64,000 nucleotides of DNA. It comes from Blasia pusilla (taxonomy: Eukaryota; Marchantiophyta; Marchantiopsida; Blasiales). Positions 22,588 to 34,639 of this stretch are shown in pieces. Made by a program: the position numbers and the translations under genes. Within the stretch, counting starts at the first letter, position 1, and each line of letters opens with the position of its first letter. The notes beneath the pieces are model-generated. The model was given only the letters and a program-made list of their open reading frames with translations, was not told where the DNA came from and made no database searches. The stretch lies in the NCBI GenBank assembly GCA_050084515.1, contig CM114273.1, positions 38,068,001 to 38,132,000 of the forward strand, given 5' to 3'.

Positions 22588-24220
22588 GAGCCACAACGCA
22601 ACCTCGTACATTAGTTTTCTTTGGACGTTGATTCTAATCATCCGCATGTTCAAATTCACGCTGGAACAGCGAAAAGTGAGTTGGTTTTAGCGAGCATTGC
22701 CCTCGGTCAATGTGGAGTTGGGAGCTCGAAGACAAGATGTTGAAGGGGGTCTATAAATCTGGAAGCGTTGTAATTAATTCAAACCTGATTCCGTAAACCG
22801 TCCACGAATTTATGGCCAATGGATTTTCTCCGTGGGACTGCAAGATGAGGCAGATACCCATCTCGGGCTATTCTCTAGATGTTGGTGATATTGGAGTTTC
22901 GGAGGTCAGAACATCATCAGCACATGGTTTTTCAGATGTGACACTGTCTGCCCATTCGTGGATGTTGCAGTTGTCATAAGTTCTCAATTCGGCTCCATCT
23001 AGCGGGCAGAGCGTGTGGCATGTGGAGGACCTAAAAATTCTCTGCAGAGCTCAATAAAAAAATGCATGCAACCTCAGTATTCAAAACTTATGTGCACGCT
23101 TGGTTCGCATGATGAATGTCTTGCAGCACCCAGGCTCCGAGATTAGTGCACGGTCTTACAGCATTCCTTTCTCGAGATCAGAGAATGCTATCACATATAC
23201 AAGGGTGCAGTCATGCATGCCAATGCCGAGAATAAGCAATGATCACCAGAACGAAAATCGTTCCGAAAGAAGGACCGTGACTGGAGTCAAAGAAGAGAGT
23301 CAATGTCTATTGCTCTTTGCTCCGAACGCAGTTCCCAGATTTGACACCTTGTTTACCTTGGAGGTTATTAACAAAACGTGCAAACGAGACGTTCCTCTGT
23401 CGAATCACAAACTAGCAACGAGGATGAATCTCATCCGGTCAGTCCGTACATCATCAGTTGCCACAACTGCCGGAATCGGCAAAGATGACCTCATCTTTAC
23501 TATTCAGATACCATCTTCATTTGTGGAGCGTTTAGATCCCACGTTCAGATCGTTGGTAACGAGTAAATGGCGACTACGATCGAACAGATCGGGAAGTAAA
23601 ACGAAAAACTCCACAGAATGCACTCGAATCATAAATTGATGACCTACAGTCCTGCAGCTGCTTACCCTCCCGCTGAGACCTACCTCCGCGATTATGTCAC
23701 GTTTCTCATACTCGCGGTCCATCGTTTAAAACGAACCTCCTCGCTGATCTTGATGAGGCCGGTCACGGACGCAGAGTAGAAGGAAGGATTTCTCCCGAGA
23801 CAGACGAGGTCCCAGACGAAATCTCTGGACATCGTGTCCAGTTTCGCGATAACTACTCCAAAGCATCGGAATCAAACTTCCGTGCGCTCGAGCGATCCGG
23901 AACACGTAAACGCGCATCGATAAGGATTCAAGAAATGATCCGCTTCGAACTGATTTGACGCCCTGACAAACTCGCACATATTACTCAGTCATTCCATTCT
24001 GAAAATCTGTTCTAAGGGAATTTCTACGTTTTGGAACTGCACATTCAGACCCGCTCACTTGCAACGAAATATGTTCTTCACCAGAGTGTCCTCCCTCGCG
24101 CTCCCCTCTCCCTCTCCGTCTCAAAGCTCAACTCATTGATTCGAATCGTCATCATACAGAATGAAAGCTGTTGCGCGATGGGATCTGTGCCGGAGAGAGA
24201 GGGCTGAAAAATATAAAAAT
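22588..24220. other. Region downstream of the EndoU-like gene with one unexplained open frame
   Basis: The first part is probably 3' untranslated region. An open frame at 23100-23639 (+, 179 codons) is fairly long and has near-genic base composition, but contains no motif I recognise and no evident neighbouring exons. It could be a remnant or chance. Nothing else is seen. Confidence 0.35.
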
Positions 24221-24222
24221 AT

Positions 24223-26160
24223 ACATATGTAGAAAAAGGATGGGAAACCCATCAGGATACAAAAGAGGGGGCATGGAGACAAAAAAAATAGACCTCAAGA
24301 GGCCGGAAGAAGGGGGCCTTCCCCCTAACGACCAAAATCACCAACACAGGCAACATCTAGAGAACTATGACTACTACTAAGTGGGCCTCTAGCATTGGCA
24401 TCTCCAACCGCCTGAGCCCGCCGTAGAAGCCCATTTAAATGCCTGGGCGCGTTGCAATGGAGACCCGTTGCCTACAATAAAGTATCGCAGTGGCTAAGGA
24501 CAACCCATTTCTCGACTGGAGATGATGGGCACAATTCGTAAGGAACGAGTCAAACCTATCCCCCATCGCCCCGTACATCTCAATGGCTAGGGGGTAAATC
24601 GATGTCCGTCATGAAATCGACTATAAATGTGAGTCTTCTTGACCGCCGCCGCCGCCGCTCCTTGTAGCAATCTCCCTTGTGCTACCACTTGGGCTCGCAC
24701 CGCCTCCTGCGTAGGATCCGTCACTACAACATCCGCTACCACCACCTCAGACTCCCTCGTCATGTAGAGATCAGCACGGATAAGGGAATCCCGCATGGAG
24801 TAGTGCCTCTCTCTTTGTACATAGAATCCACTCTCCCGAGCAATAGAGAACATAATATCCCGCACTGCATCGTGAGTGGCTATCCTCTCACCCCCAACTG
24901 GACACCGTGCCAAATGCACACCAAGTGGATCCAGACTCCGGCGACACTCGCAGTGTGTCGAACCAACCACCGTTGGTTGGGGCAGGCCTAGTCGGAACCT
25001 CATCGATATAGTGTAGGTAAGTGGTGCGATGTGGAAAGCCGGGATGAGGGGATGAGCCCCCACCCATGAGCCTGCCCCCTTTCCGGAGCAAGAGCGAATA
25101 CGGGCCCGAACCTCCATGGGGATATTCGCGCCCGACATAGTAGCTCTAAACAATGCATCAAAGTGGGCTTCCATCAAAGAAGATTGGAGCCCAGACTGTC
25201 CGGAGGTAACTAGGGAAGAGAAAGCGGGAAGAACTGCTCTAGCCTCAACAAGAAGGGAGTCTCTACAAGCTGTGAGTGAAGACTGAAGTGGGAAAAGACC
25301 ATCCTCAACCTGGGAAACGTAATGTAAAAGTAGCGGTCTATCCCTAACCAAAAATCGAGAGCAAAGGAGGGGTGCTACAGTGGCCCAACTCCCTAAAAAG
25401 GCTGAAGACGCCACTAACTCAGTCGCTATGAGCCCTACTCCACCATAGGCAATCGGCCAAGAAGCCTGTCTACGAGCTAACTCCCCCGCGGGGCACTCTA
25501 ATGAGCCGGGTCCTAGAAGATCCCCAAACGCCTGCATAATCTTTCTATCAAAGGATCTATACACGGAAGAAATATGGCGAGTCGCCCATACGGTTCTACA
25601 CAGATAACCAGGTCTACGGGCAAAACATGACGAGAGGATTCCATAAGCTACTTGAGGGTCACCAATCCTCGTGAGATTTTCGACATGAAGAAGATCCTCG
25701 GTAAGAGCCGCCGCCACAAAACTCGATACAAAGTCCTGGCTCCCAAGTGGGACTCCCAAGATGCGAAGCCCTCCAACAGGTGTCAAAAAACCGTCGGGTA
25801 AATGAATATCCGCTGACAAGCCTAATGAAGACCAAGCCTTGCACTTTCCCACCTTCACCGCGAGGCCGACGTGTGCCAATTGTGCTGAAAAGTGCTGAAA
25901 TGCAGGAACAACCAAGTCTCCAGGGCCGACAATGTGAGTATCATCTGCCAACGAAGGGAAAATGCAACCCGGGAAAGCCTCCACCGTAGAAAGAACCGCT
26001 CGATAATGAGCCAGAGCGCAAGTTTTCCATGTTCCGTCGTCCTGTGCACCCCCATTTCCCCGTCGATACGATAGGTGTAGGTGTCAAAGCTCCGAGTCGG
26101 GAGAGCATTGGCATAGCTTTATCTCGACAGTCCCCGGGATACATTCGGATATGGGATTAG
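24223..26160 (-). mobile_element. Non-LTR retrotransposon 3' part: reverse transcriptase end plus restriction-like endonuclease
   Basis: The leftward frame 25984-24587 is open for 465 codons. It starts with the reverse transcriptase catalytic block (SLADDTHIVG, where LADD stands for the usual F/YADD) and runs through thumb-like sequence. It ends with a zinc-finger-like cluster, CECRRSLDPLGVHLARC (about 24895-24950), followed by RADLYM...VVADVVVTDP (about 24714-24780), the layout of a PD-(D/E)XK restriction-like endonuclease. Elements with a C-terminal restriction-like enzyme nick their target and prime reverse transcription there. The 5' part of the reverse transcriptase is broken beyond 25984, with fragments in other frames to about 26160. 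The element is 5' truncated, as usual for LINE-type copies. Confidence 0.7.
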
Positions 26161-28185
26161 CTAAGCCGGCGGGATGGAGGAGAATAGAGAAGACGTCCCA
26201 AACGAAAATTAACATTATTATATTCCTAAATCTAGAGCCCGTGTCACTTAAATAGACTTAAGAGCCGGGTACCATGTACTAAGAGTGGGTTGTCCATTTT
26301 GTATGTGCCCAAAACTTTTGGGTGCAAGACAAAATGTTACTCCTTAACTGGTTTGTTAAGGAGTAATAACAAATGTCCAACGGCAATGAAATTAACTAAT
26401 TTCTTTGGAAAAATGGTTTGGTCGTAGAATGAGGTCCTTTTATGGTTGTTCATGGGACCCGGCTCTAAGAATGGGGTTGGGGAGTCTTGATGTTAGATGT
26501 GGTTCGAATCCAAAAAAAAGGTTATGGACGTCCGACCCTTCAATTTGTTTCCAAGATGCCCTATTAGGGTTGTAAGATGAGACTTCGGAGATTGTTTGTA
26601 CTATAATTTTAGGAGAGTTTCTGAAATGCTTCAAAAGATGACTAATAGCACTCTTTTTGACAATTTTTTACCAACGGGCGCATGATCCCTCACAGATCCT
26701 AACTAGTAAAATTTGTTTGAATTCCATCCTCCCGTGTGGGTGCCACCCAACACGACGCATTGTCGTGGAGAAGAAGAGTCCTCGTAACCCTGGCCGAATC
26801 TTTGTAACCCGAATCGATAAATTCCTCAAGCATAAAAATCTTCCGTCCAGGTCTTACATCCAAAAGGGCTTAGTATGTAGCTAGCCTACAAGACCTCAAA
26901 ATGAGACGCCCTAATAGGGTATCTCGGAAACGTACCATAGGGTCGCACATCTGAAGCCCTAATATTTTATATGGCCAAATGCCATCCGTGGGTGTGGGGT
27001 GCCGTCGGAGGTGGATGATCACCTCCTATGGCCGGATGTGTGTATATTTAAGTAACAGAATTGAAGTTCCTCGACAAAAATGGAAACTGCCCCTATTTTA
27101 TGTTCAAACTCTTGAAGTACGTCAGAAAATATATGCCCTCCAAACGAGACGCCCTAATATGCTCGGATGCATTTTGAGACGTCCATTTCAGCTTGAGAAA
27201 TAAATGTTTTGGAACATTTTACACATGACATGTGACGTACAAATTCCAAAAAGTACATTTTCGGTCTCCATTTTCTTCCACTTTGCTGAATATTAGCACC
27301 CTTATTAGGGCTCCATAAAGTCACAAATGAGAATTTTACACATTCCTAATTTTTTGCTTTTCCTTGAAGAATATTGATGTTCTTGATATTAAGACGAATG
27401 CATCGTAAGTTGGATACCCCATTTTCGTTTAAGGTCTAAGTGCGCACAACTCCATTGCAAGAGGGCTTTGAGCTACCTTCTCAACATTTGAACTCAAATT
27501 TGGCGAAGAGCAAATATTTTACCTTCTTAACTCTAAGTTAAGTCTTTGTTTTTCTCAAAAGAGAAGGAAGAGTTCACACTTTTGTCTAGATTTTCTATTT
27601 AAAAATTAGATTAAAAAATCTATAAAAGGAAAGAGGAAATGGCTACACGGTCATGGAAGCACAAAGGCTATTTTGACTCCATCTACTTTTCTTTTCGTAT
27701 CACTGAGCCCTTGGACTTGTTTGACTCCCTTTCTTCTCCTTTTTCTATTGGCTTCTTATCCTATTTTAAAAAAAATCTTCATATTGAAAAGAATATGCAT
27801 TAAAAGGAAATTTTCGTGTAGTTAGCGGTCACGTGAAAACACCAACTGGATAAGCTTGACCTCTCAAGGAATGTAAAAAAGAATTTTGAGATTCCAATAT
27901 GATTTTTTTCATTTCTTTTTATGATAAAATTAGAATATTCATGACATGCTCCTAAGTCTCCCTATATTCCTTGCTCTATTAAAAGAATATTTGTAGGTTT
28001 TAAAAATAAAAAATTCTCATTAAATTCTTAGGAAAAAGTAATTATTTAAAGTTTATATAATAATTTTCTTATAAATGATCCAATATTCATGAAATGAGCT
28101 TAAATATCCTTCATATTCATTATCTTTTCTCTTTTTAAATTCTCATGTAGAAAAAAATCAAAATGAATGTTAAAGGAAATTTTGG
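26161..28185. other. Non-coding region with scattered GCCCTAAT motifs, then AT-rich DNA
   Basis: No gene is recognised. Between 26560 and 27320 the motif CCCTAATA or its complement TATTAGGG occurs several times (near 26562, 26910, 26959, 27151 and 27299), which may mark decayed repeat units. From 27300 to 28185 the sequence is AT-rich and featureless. Confidence 0.4.
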
Positions 28186-28189
28186 AGGG

Positions 28190-28640
28190 ACAGGTTTGTG
28201 CGGGCCCAAGTACCTATGGCTTGCACCCCAGCGCGCCCTGCCCGTAATGTAGAATCGGGCTTGGCCAACCCACATCCAATCTAAGAACCCATCGCCCTTT
28301 TGTAGCCCGCACTAGCCCGCCCTAAGCCCGCATTGGCCCGATTGTGACCAAGGTTGCATGGAAACGGACATGGAAAACCGGTCGTGAGCACGGGTTTTGT
28401 TGACGCCCGCATCGACTGTGCAGGCTCCACCGGCAGGAACCGGTGCGGGCTCGGATGAAGGGTGCGGACCATAGTTGCAACGCGGGATGGGCGCGGGCCC
28501 TGGAGCCCGCGTAGGGCTAGACGTGGGTTCCAAAGCCCGCGCGCAGGCTGGGAGCAGGCTTGGCGGGCTGTGCGGGTCAGGCACGAGCATTGGAGAGCCC
28601 GTGTATAGGCTAGGGTGTGGGCCTGATGGTTCTAGCGGGT
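28190..28640. repeat. GC-rich GCCCGC/GCGGGC repeat island, probable hAT subterminal region
   Basis: Many short GCCCGC, CGGGCC and TGCGGGC motifs occur in an otherwise AT-rich setting, directly before hAT transposon sequence. A similar island is at 37919-38290 next to another hAT piece. Plant hAT elements often carry such GC-rich subterminal repeats, which serve as transposase binding sites. Confidence 0.5.
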
Positions 28641-28649
28641 ACTTAAATG

Positions 28650-29049
28650 GGATTTTCTAGGGGTAGGGTGATTGACGACTTGAGAGGTTGGAGTAGGGTT
28701 GTTGTAGTAGAGGATATGTTAGTTAGAAATGAGAGTAATTGAAGAATTAGGGATAGTAGTGGTGGAGAGAGGAAGGAGAATGTTAAAATAGATTTGAATA
28801 GGGTGGTTGTATTGCAAAATAGGTTTGTTGGAAATTTAGAGTAAGTAAAGAAGTTAGGATAGGTCAAAAAGGAATCTAATAGGAGAAAAAAATCAGATTT
28901 GTTAAATGGAAATTTGTGGAGATGGTTTAGTAATCAATTGTAAGTGGGGGTAGATGATTTGGAGAGTTAGAAGGGTTCATTCTCTTCCTTCCATCCTCCC
29001 CTATATAAACTTGCTCATTTTTTTTAATATCCTCACAATCTCATTCCTC

Positions 29050-29099
<50 letters not shown>

Positions 29100-30866
29100 A
29101 AGTTTTTTTCTCCATAGATAGCTGAACTTGATAAGTGAGAATATGTTTTTCCACTGCCACACTCAATAACCCTAATAAGTCAAGATATCTTGGTTATCTA
29201 GGTTAGCATAATGATCTTTCTTGTTCATAGTGAGTATTCCTAGTTTGTTATTGGAGCATTCACCGATAATATTTGGTGTAATTTGGATATATTTTATCGA
29301 TTGATATATTCTACTATTGACATAGTAAATTTTTTGAATTATCCAAATATTGTTGGGTGGGATTAGTAATTTCTTGTAGTCATGACCAAAGCTAGAGAAA
29401 TCCAACAGATCGGGAAGGAACATTAGGAAGAAGTACAGATGGAAGGTGGAACATCAAGTAGATGGCAATGCAAGTATTGTTCCTATTCTATGAAAACCGA
29501 TCATAGCATGCGTATGGTGGAGCATTTTACATGAGAGAAACTAAAGACAAAGGATGTGAATCAGGATACCCATAATGCCAAATTATGTGTGAAGATCCTT
29601 GCTAATGTGCAACGGGATCTCTGAAACAGGGTACTTGTGGAAAATGGACAAAGAATGGAAGCGAGATCTTTGAGTGAAGTGGAAGAGATGACTCCATTAC
29701 AAATAGGTTCACAACAGACAAGAAATAGTATTTATGTTGTGTCAAATATTGATGGGATTTCGGACATGCCACTGTGTGATAGTCTTGAGGAATGCAGAGG
29801 AGTTGTTGGGCCTATTTGAGGGAGTAGTAGTTCTGGGAAGAAGCAAGCCAATTTGAGGGATTCTTTCAACATCCAAGAAATAGAAGTTGCAAATGATATG
29901 TGGGGAAGTGTTTCTACGAATGTGGAATATCATTCAACGTAGTACGGCAAGATGCTTTCAAACAAGCAGTGTTGGCAATAACAAAGGTAAAGGGTTACTC
30001 AAGTCCTAGTTACAATTCATTGGACATCACCCTACTTGAGAAACATATGGGGAAGATGAAGGAAAAGATGGATGGCATATTGGATAATTTGCGTTTGGGG
30101 GCCACGATCATCATGGATTCTTGGACCAATATGAGAAGCGAGTCTTTAGCGAACATCATGGTCTCATGTCCACAAGGTGAGGTTGTGATCGAGTCGGTAG
30201 ACACTAAGGGGGAATCCCAAATGATGGAATGGTTGGCATGTCACATAGAGAGGACTATCATGCGCATCGATCGAGAGAATGTGTTGCAACTTGTGATAGA
30301 CAATGCTAGCAATGAGCGAGCAACAGGGGAACTTATCGAAGCAAGGCTCCTCATATGCTTTGGGATGGATAGGTATCACATTCTCTTGATCTAGTCTGCA
30401 AAGAGTGGGGTAAATGGTCTTGGGTGGATAAGATTTTTTTCACAAGCTCATGAGATGGTAGTATTTGTGAAGACTAGAACTTGGGTGATGGCCAAATTTA
30501 TGGAAACCAATCTAGTGAAGAGACGATTGTTGCTTCTTGCAAACACACGCTTTGCCACAAACTTTATCATTTTGGGACGCATCTTAGAATTGAGGGAGAA
30601 GTTCCATGCCATGGTTGCCACAAAGGATTTTAGGGAGTATTTCAATGGGAGGGATGCAAGGCAACGGGAGAAGGCAGGAGAGATTGAGACTACTGTGGCC
30701 AATCATGATTTTTGGATAGAAGGTGAGGAGTTTTTTGTTGCCGCTCAACCAACTATTACTCTGTTGAGAGAGTGTGATGGTCATAAAAGAATGATGGGAC
30801 ATATTTATCGCCATATATTTGAGATAATGGAAGATACTAGACCACGAAGAAAAACATTCGTGGTCT
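28650..30866 (+). pseudogene. hAT-type transposase (BED finger, DUF659 domain), 5' and middle part
   Basis: A BED-type zinc finger is encoded near 29463-29530 (WQCKYCSYS, followed by paired His), but stops interrupt it. From 29900 to 30394 an open frame encodes the DUF659 domain: FYECGISFN, DSWTNMRSESL (with the first catalytic-type Asp), and QLVIDNASN (second Asp). From 30454 the next part encodes ANTRFATNF, a conserved hAT motif, and continues to 30866, where the coding sequence breaks off at a hairpin and Gypsy sequence follows. The remaining C-terminus resumes at about 34640. A related inverted copy lies at 49980-51896. hAT enzymes cut and paste DNA; this copy is disrupted. Confidence 0.75.
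29053..29095. repeat. (CT)n microsatellite
   Basis: About 21 uninterrupted CT units lie in the 5' region of the hAT copy. The inverted hAT copy has an expanded (GA)n at the matching place (51398-51479). Confidence 0.95.
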
Positions 30867-30885
30867 ACTAGACCACGAAGAAAAA
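30838..30885. repeat. Hairpin and direct repeat at hAT/Gypsy junction
   Basis: TAGACCACGAA (30838-30848) is followed after 8 bases by its inverse TTCGTGGTCTA (30857-30867), and CTAGACCACGAAGAAAAA then repeats directly from 30868. It sits where hAT coding sequence stops. Confidence 0.85.
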
Positions 30886-30989
30886 TATTGAGAAAACCCA
30901 CACCTAAACATATATGATTCTTCCCCCTCTACTAGCGGAAGACTCTTTCTTTTCTCTGCACCCCCATATTCCCGCTCTATAGGAGTGCT

Positions 30990-31893
30990 AACTAAAAATC
31001 CGAAAACTCTTTCTCTACCTTCATAGGACCATCTCTCAACTTCTCTCTATTCCTTTCATGACCTACTGGTACAGTAAGGAATTGAACTGATCTTGTTCCA
31101 TCCTGACTTCTAATACGCGCATAATGAGACCCATCATCCATGACTTTGGTCTCCATTCTAGATGCTGTGATGTAAGGTTGCCCAAGAATCACAGGATAAG
31201 CAACTCCATTCTGAACAAAGACATTTTGCTCAATCAACACATCTCCGATACGAGTTTTCACGGATGGACAAGCACCATAGAGTTCACCTTTTTGGTTGTT
31301 AGCCGCTCGTAGTACCCATCCATGCCCTGTATCAATTGGCCATATCCCTTTGTCGTACACACTTCGCGACATGATGTTGATCTCCGAACCATGATCAACG
31401 AGAGCCAAAACTGACTCTTGAAGAGAGCCAAGTCGAACTCTAGCCTCCGTCGTTGACGCGCACAATATGATCGAGAATAGTGTCCACCATTATGCCTTTC
31501 TTCACCTTGTTCTGTCAAGGCTTCTCCTACTCTCGCCTCTTTTCCTCGTAAGTCAAGCTTTTGTCCAAACGCTTGGCAAAGCTCTTCATCTTCTTCTTCT
31601 GTGATGTCAGTATCCAAAGCTCTCACCATCACCATATCTGCAGTCATCTGCCTCTTCCTTTTGATCACATCTATGATCAACTCATGAAAGTCACGTTTGG
31701 CTATGCCCAAGACTTCCCTCAAAGAAAACTCTATTTTCGCATCCAAAATCCTCTCCTCAAGAATCTCCTTTAAATTTGTGCTTGTCTCGATATCAGACTG
31801 CAGCTTGTATGTATGAGTCTTACTCTTGGTCTTCTGAGGAGACCTCAATTCGTTCTCCTTCATTCCACCTTCTTTCATTTGAGAATCCATCAT
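30990..31893 (-). pseudogene. Ty3/Gypsy retropepsin region with DHG active site
   Basis: Two overlapping leftward frames (31893-31258 and 31465-30992) carry the pre-protease linker and the protease. The active-site motif reads LALVDHGSEINIMS, with D-H-G in place of the usual D-S/T-G, followed by a YPVILGQPYI strand and a C-terminal GTRSVQFL segment. I recall the same DHGSE motif from polyproteins of charophyte retroelements, so it is likely a lineage feature and not decay. The frame shift at about 31440-31465 between linker and protease may be a lesion. The reverse transcriptase is missing; Gypsy sequence ends near 30990. Confidence 0.7.
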
Positions 31894-31955
31894 AGATTCA
31901 GATGTAGAAGGCCCTTCTTCTCTTGACGGTTGCGCCTCTGGTTGCCCTTTCCTTC

Positions 31956-33314
31956 TTACACTCCTCGCTCTTCTTGCAGCTTCCTCGAGATCAGCACCAT
32001 CATTTGTCGCGTCTCCTCTTCTTCCTCCACACTAGCATCTTGCCAACTCACATGTTTCTCTTGTGCTAGGTATGCTTTAACACACCCAGCTTCCACTGGA
32101 TCATCCCATCTAGTCAGATGACGGATAGTCTCTGCCCCTCGTATCATCACTTCTCGAGGAAATTGTAATGATTCACTTTTAGCTACAGATACAATAGGCG
32201 CTTCTATTTTTACTGCAAAGGTATCAGAATCTAATGCCGTAGTGGCAACTCCTACTTGACTTCTCACTAAGCCTTTCATTCCTCCTCTACCAAAGTTGGT
32301 ATTCAACGGCATACCAGTCTGCGTTGAATGAATCTTCCCATCTTTGAAGTTTACTATTCCATTCCTAAGAGCTTCTGAAAACTCCTCACATTCTCGACGT
32401 TGATGCTCAACACTATCACACCATATACATCTTCTCACAAAGTTCCTACTTGTCAAAGGAGCACCAACACTAGGATTTCTATCGAGTTTAAGCTCAGCCA
32501 TTTCTACTCTCAATTCTCTCAAACCTTTCACCAACTCATCTATAGCAGAATCTTCAAGTTTTGTTGAAACGGGCTTAGGCAATGGATTTGAAATTGATAC
32601 CTCCGACTTGAATAGTGCAATTCTTCCTCTACTTCGATTTTTCTTTGTAAGGATAGCAACAACTTCTTCCACTTTCTTCCAATTAGTGCTGACACCTCCT
32701 TCTTCGGTCTTGTCCGCCAACATTATGAAAAGCTTGTCCTCCAAATTCTCGTCAGCCGCCTCAAGGAATAACTCAATTTTCCTCAAGTCTAGAGTTGCTC
32801 TTTCGGAAGAAGAAAGCTGAAAAAACCGCTTTTCAAACTCACGCAATAATTCATTTGGAGTCATTCCCTTCCCGAGACGTTGCTCTATCCATTCTAAAAA
32901 ACTCCTCTTAGTCATCCGATCCACATCATCATCGAAGAATTCTCCTTTCAGAAACTGCTCATACTCCTCCCACGAGGTTGGATTTTCTGCTCTCAACTTC
33001 TTCACTTGACTACGAATCTCTAGTATTACAGCTAACTCAAAACTTGACACCATATCACCTTCAGGTACACGATTTACCTCCATCTCACAGACGTACTCTC
33101 GAACATACTTGATGATGTTCCTCCCATCAAATCTCCCCAACTTCTTTACAATCGCTTGAAGAGCCCTTGTTGATCTTTGCTCTCCTATGTGAACTCCTCC
33201 TTGTTGGCTCAACAATGTTGTCAAAGTTAGGAGAAGATCCTCAGCTCCCTCAGTTCCCATTGATGAAGTACTACCAAAAGTAGTCATCTTGATAAGACTC
33301 CAACTTGCAAACAC
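31956..33314 (-). CDS. Ty3/Gypsy gag polyprotein with CCHC-like knuckle
   Basis: An uninterrupted leftward frame of 452 codons begins at 33314, just downstream of the primer binding site. It encodes a retrotransposon gag: a central helical capsid-like region (FDGRNIIKYVREYVCEME, then WIEQRLGKGMTPNELLREFE, then LFLEAADENLEDKLF) and a short Cys/His motif, CIWCDSVEHQRREC (about 32395-32440), that resembles a CX2CX4HX4C knuckle. Gag packages element RNA in cytoplasmic particles. The frame is intact although the pol part is truncated. Related fragments occur at 37270-37725 and 38874-39191. Confidence 0.7.
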   Translation of the reverse strand: MFASWSLIKMTTFGSTSSMGTEGAEDLLLTLTTLLSQQGGVHIGEQRSTRALQAIVKKLGRFDGRNIIKYVREYVCEMEVNRVPEGDMVSSFELAVILEIRSQVKKLRAENPTSWEEYEQFLKGEFFDDDVDRMTKRSFLEWIEQRLGKGMTPNELLREFEKRFFQLSSSERATLDLRKIELFLEAADENLEDKLFIMLADKTEEGGVSTNWKKVEEVVAILTKKNRSRGRIALFKSEVSISNPLPKPVSTKLEDSAIDELVKGLRELRVEMAELKLDRNPSVGAPLTSRNFVRRCIWCDSVEHQRRECEEFSEALRNGIVNFKDGKIHSTQTGMPLNTNFGRGGMKGLVRSQVGVATTALDSDTFAVKIEAPIVSVAKSESLQFPREVMIRGAETIRHLTRWDDPVEAGCVKAYLAQEKHVSWQDASVEEEEETRQMMVLISRKLQEERGV

Positions 33315-33334
33315 AATCTACCGCCTCAAAGAGC

Positions 33335-33353
33335 TCTCAGTGAAAGCACCATT
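33335..33353 (-). other. Primer binding site of the Gypsy element
   Basis: On the minus strand the sequence right after the LTR end (...ACGACA, AA) reads TGGTGCTTTCACTGAGAG. It begins with TGG, as retroelement primer binding sites do, and lies between LTR and gag. A variant sits at the same place in the fragment at about 38850. Confidence 0.55.
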
Positions 33354-34626
33354 TGTCGTGTCGAGAGCCTTTCTTCGAGCAAGGGCGGGCCTTCTAGATG
33401 CGGTAGATGCGGTCGATGCAAGGTGAACTCTCTAATAAGTTCTCCTTTTTCAATACAAAATTATGATGTACACTCTCCATTCTCTCACGACAGGTATCAC
33501 AAATGGAAGTGCCGAGGCGATCACTTCTTCGTAACATCGGACCCCGAAATTCCTAACTATAAAATCCCTATAAACTATTTTACGCTTGTACACAAGGAAG
33601 ATAGCACAACTAGTGTTAAACCCTACTTGAGCAGGCCTATTGACATCCATGGATTGCTATATAAGGACATACAAAGTACAATCCCATGTCCTTCCATATG
33701 TGACGATAGGAAGAATCACCGGAGTTGGAGATTGCATGACCTGGTTCATGAACGCCTCCCCAAAGTGATAAACTAAATAGCGAGTGAACCAGTGCCTATC
33801 CACAAAGAGTACCTTGACATGGTAAGGATTGAGGAAAGGAAATTCGGGCACAACTCGTACTCCATCCCTATCCATGCTTGACAGACATTCTCTACTCTCC
33901 TCAAGAATGGGTTTTGGCGGAGTTATTCTCCCAAGAGCGGTAATCCACTCTCATTGGGAAAGTAACAAACCAAAACATCCACTATTTTAGTATGACTAAA
34001 CTCTTCTAAGGTGACAAACCTCTCATCCCTACACACACACACCACACTCTAGAAACCTCTCGAAGAATAGACCATGGTCAAGTTACTCTCCCAAGAGGGG
34101 TGATCCACTCTCATTGGAAGAGCAAGCAATCCCAAAGCCATACACTCAAGAGAGACGCGAGAGACTCAAGATGTGGAATAGAAGGTGATGAACCCTTGAA
34201 GGTCCCTCCTCTTTATATACTCACAAGGGATCCACAAGAGTACGAAATAGAGCTTATCTTATCTTGTGCCACATGGCTTCCTCTCAAGGCTTAGCCAATC
34301 ACATTTCGACACAAGTAGATTTCCTCTTATCTCTTCCAAAATATCCTCTTTTACCCACTTGATATTTTCCAAATTACCCCAACTAACCTAGCCACCAACC
34401 AAGACTACTTTTGCTTTTCATTAAAGCAACTACTTTACTTTTATAAAGTCATCTTTTATTTATTACCTCCTTTTTTTAAAGTTGGGCCCGCATAAAAGAG
34501 GCACCATAAAGAGGTTTAAACATAAGAATTTCCTTTTTCTAAGCCAATTTACTTAATACTAATGAAACTCTATCTAACACTTAATGACGAAGGAGTTTAC
34601 ACACTGGTTGATTTTATTATACGACA
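33354..34626 (-). repeat. 5' LTR of the minus-strand Gypsy element
   Basis: The LTR runs from TGTCGTATAATAAAATC (complement, at 34626) to ...CTCGACACGACA (complement, at 33354), so it has TGTCGT/ACGACA inverted ends and is 1273 bases long. Matching LTR sequence occurs at 36054-36302 (internally deleted), 36880-37270, 38291-38846 and 49049-49979. Internal short repeats containing CTCTCCCAAGAGGGGTGATCC are present. Confidence 0.75.
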
Positions 34627-34639
34627 GCGCTATGTCGGT

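Noticed and set aside
26560-27320. CCCTAAT motifs as interstitial telomere repeats
   Set aside because: They are isolated, not tandem, and the unit does not match TTTAGGG in succession.
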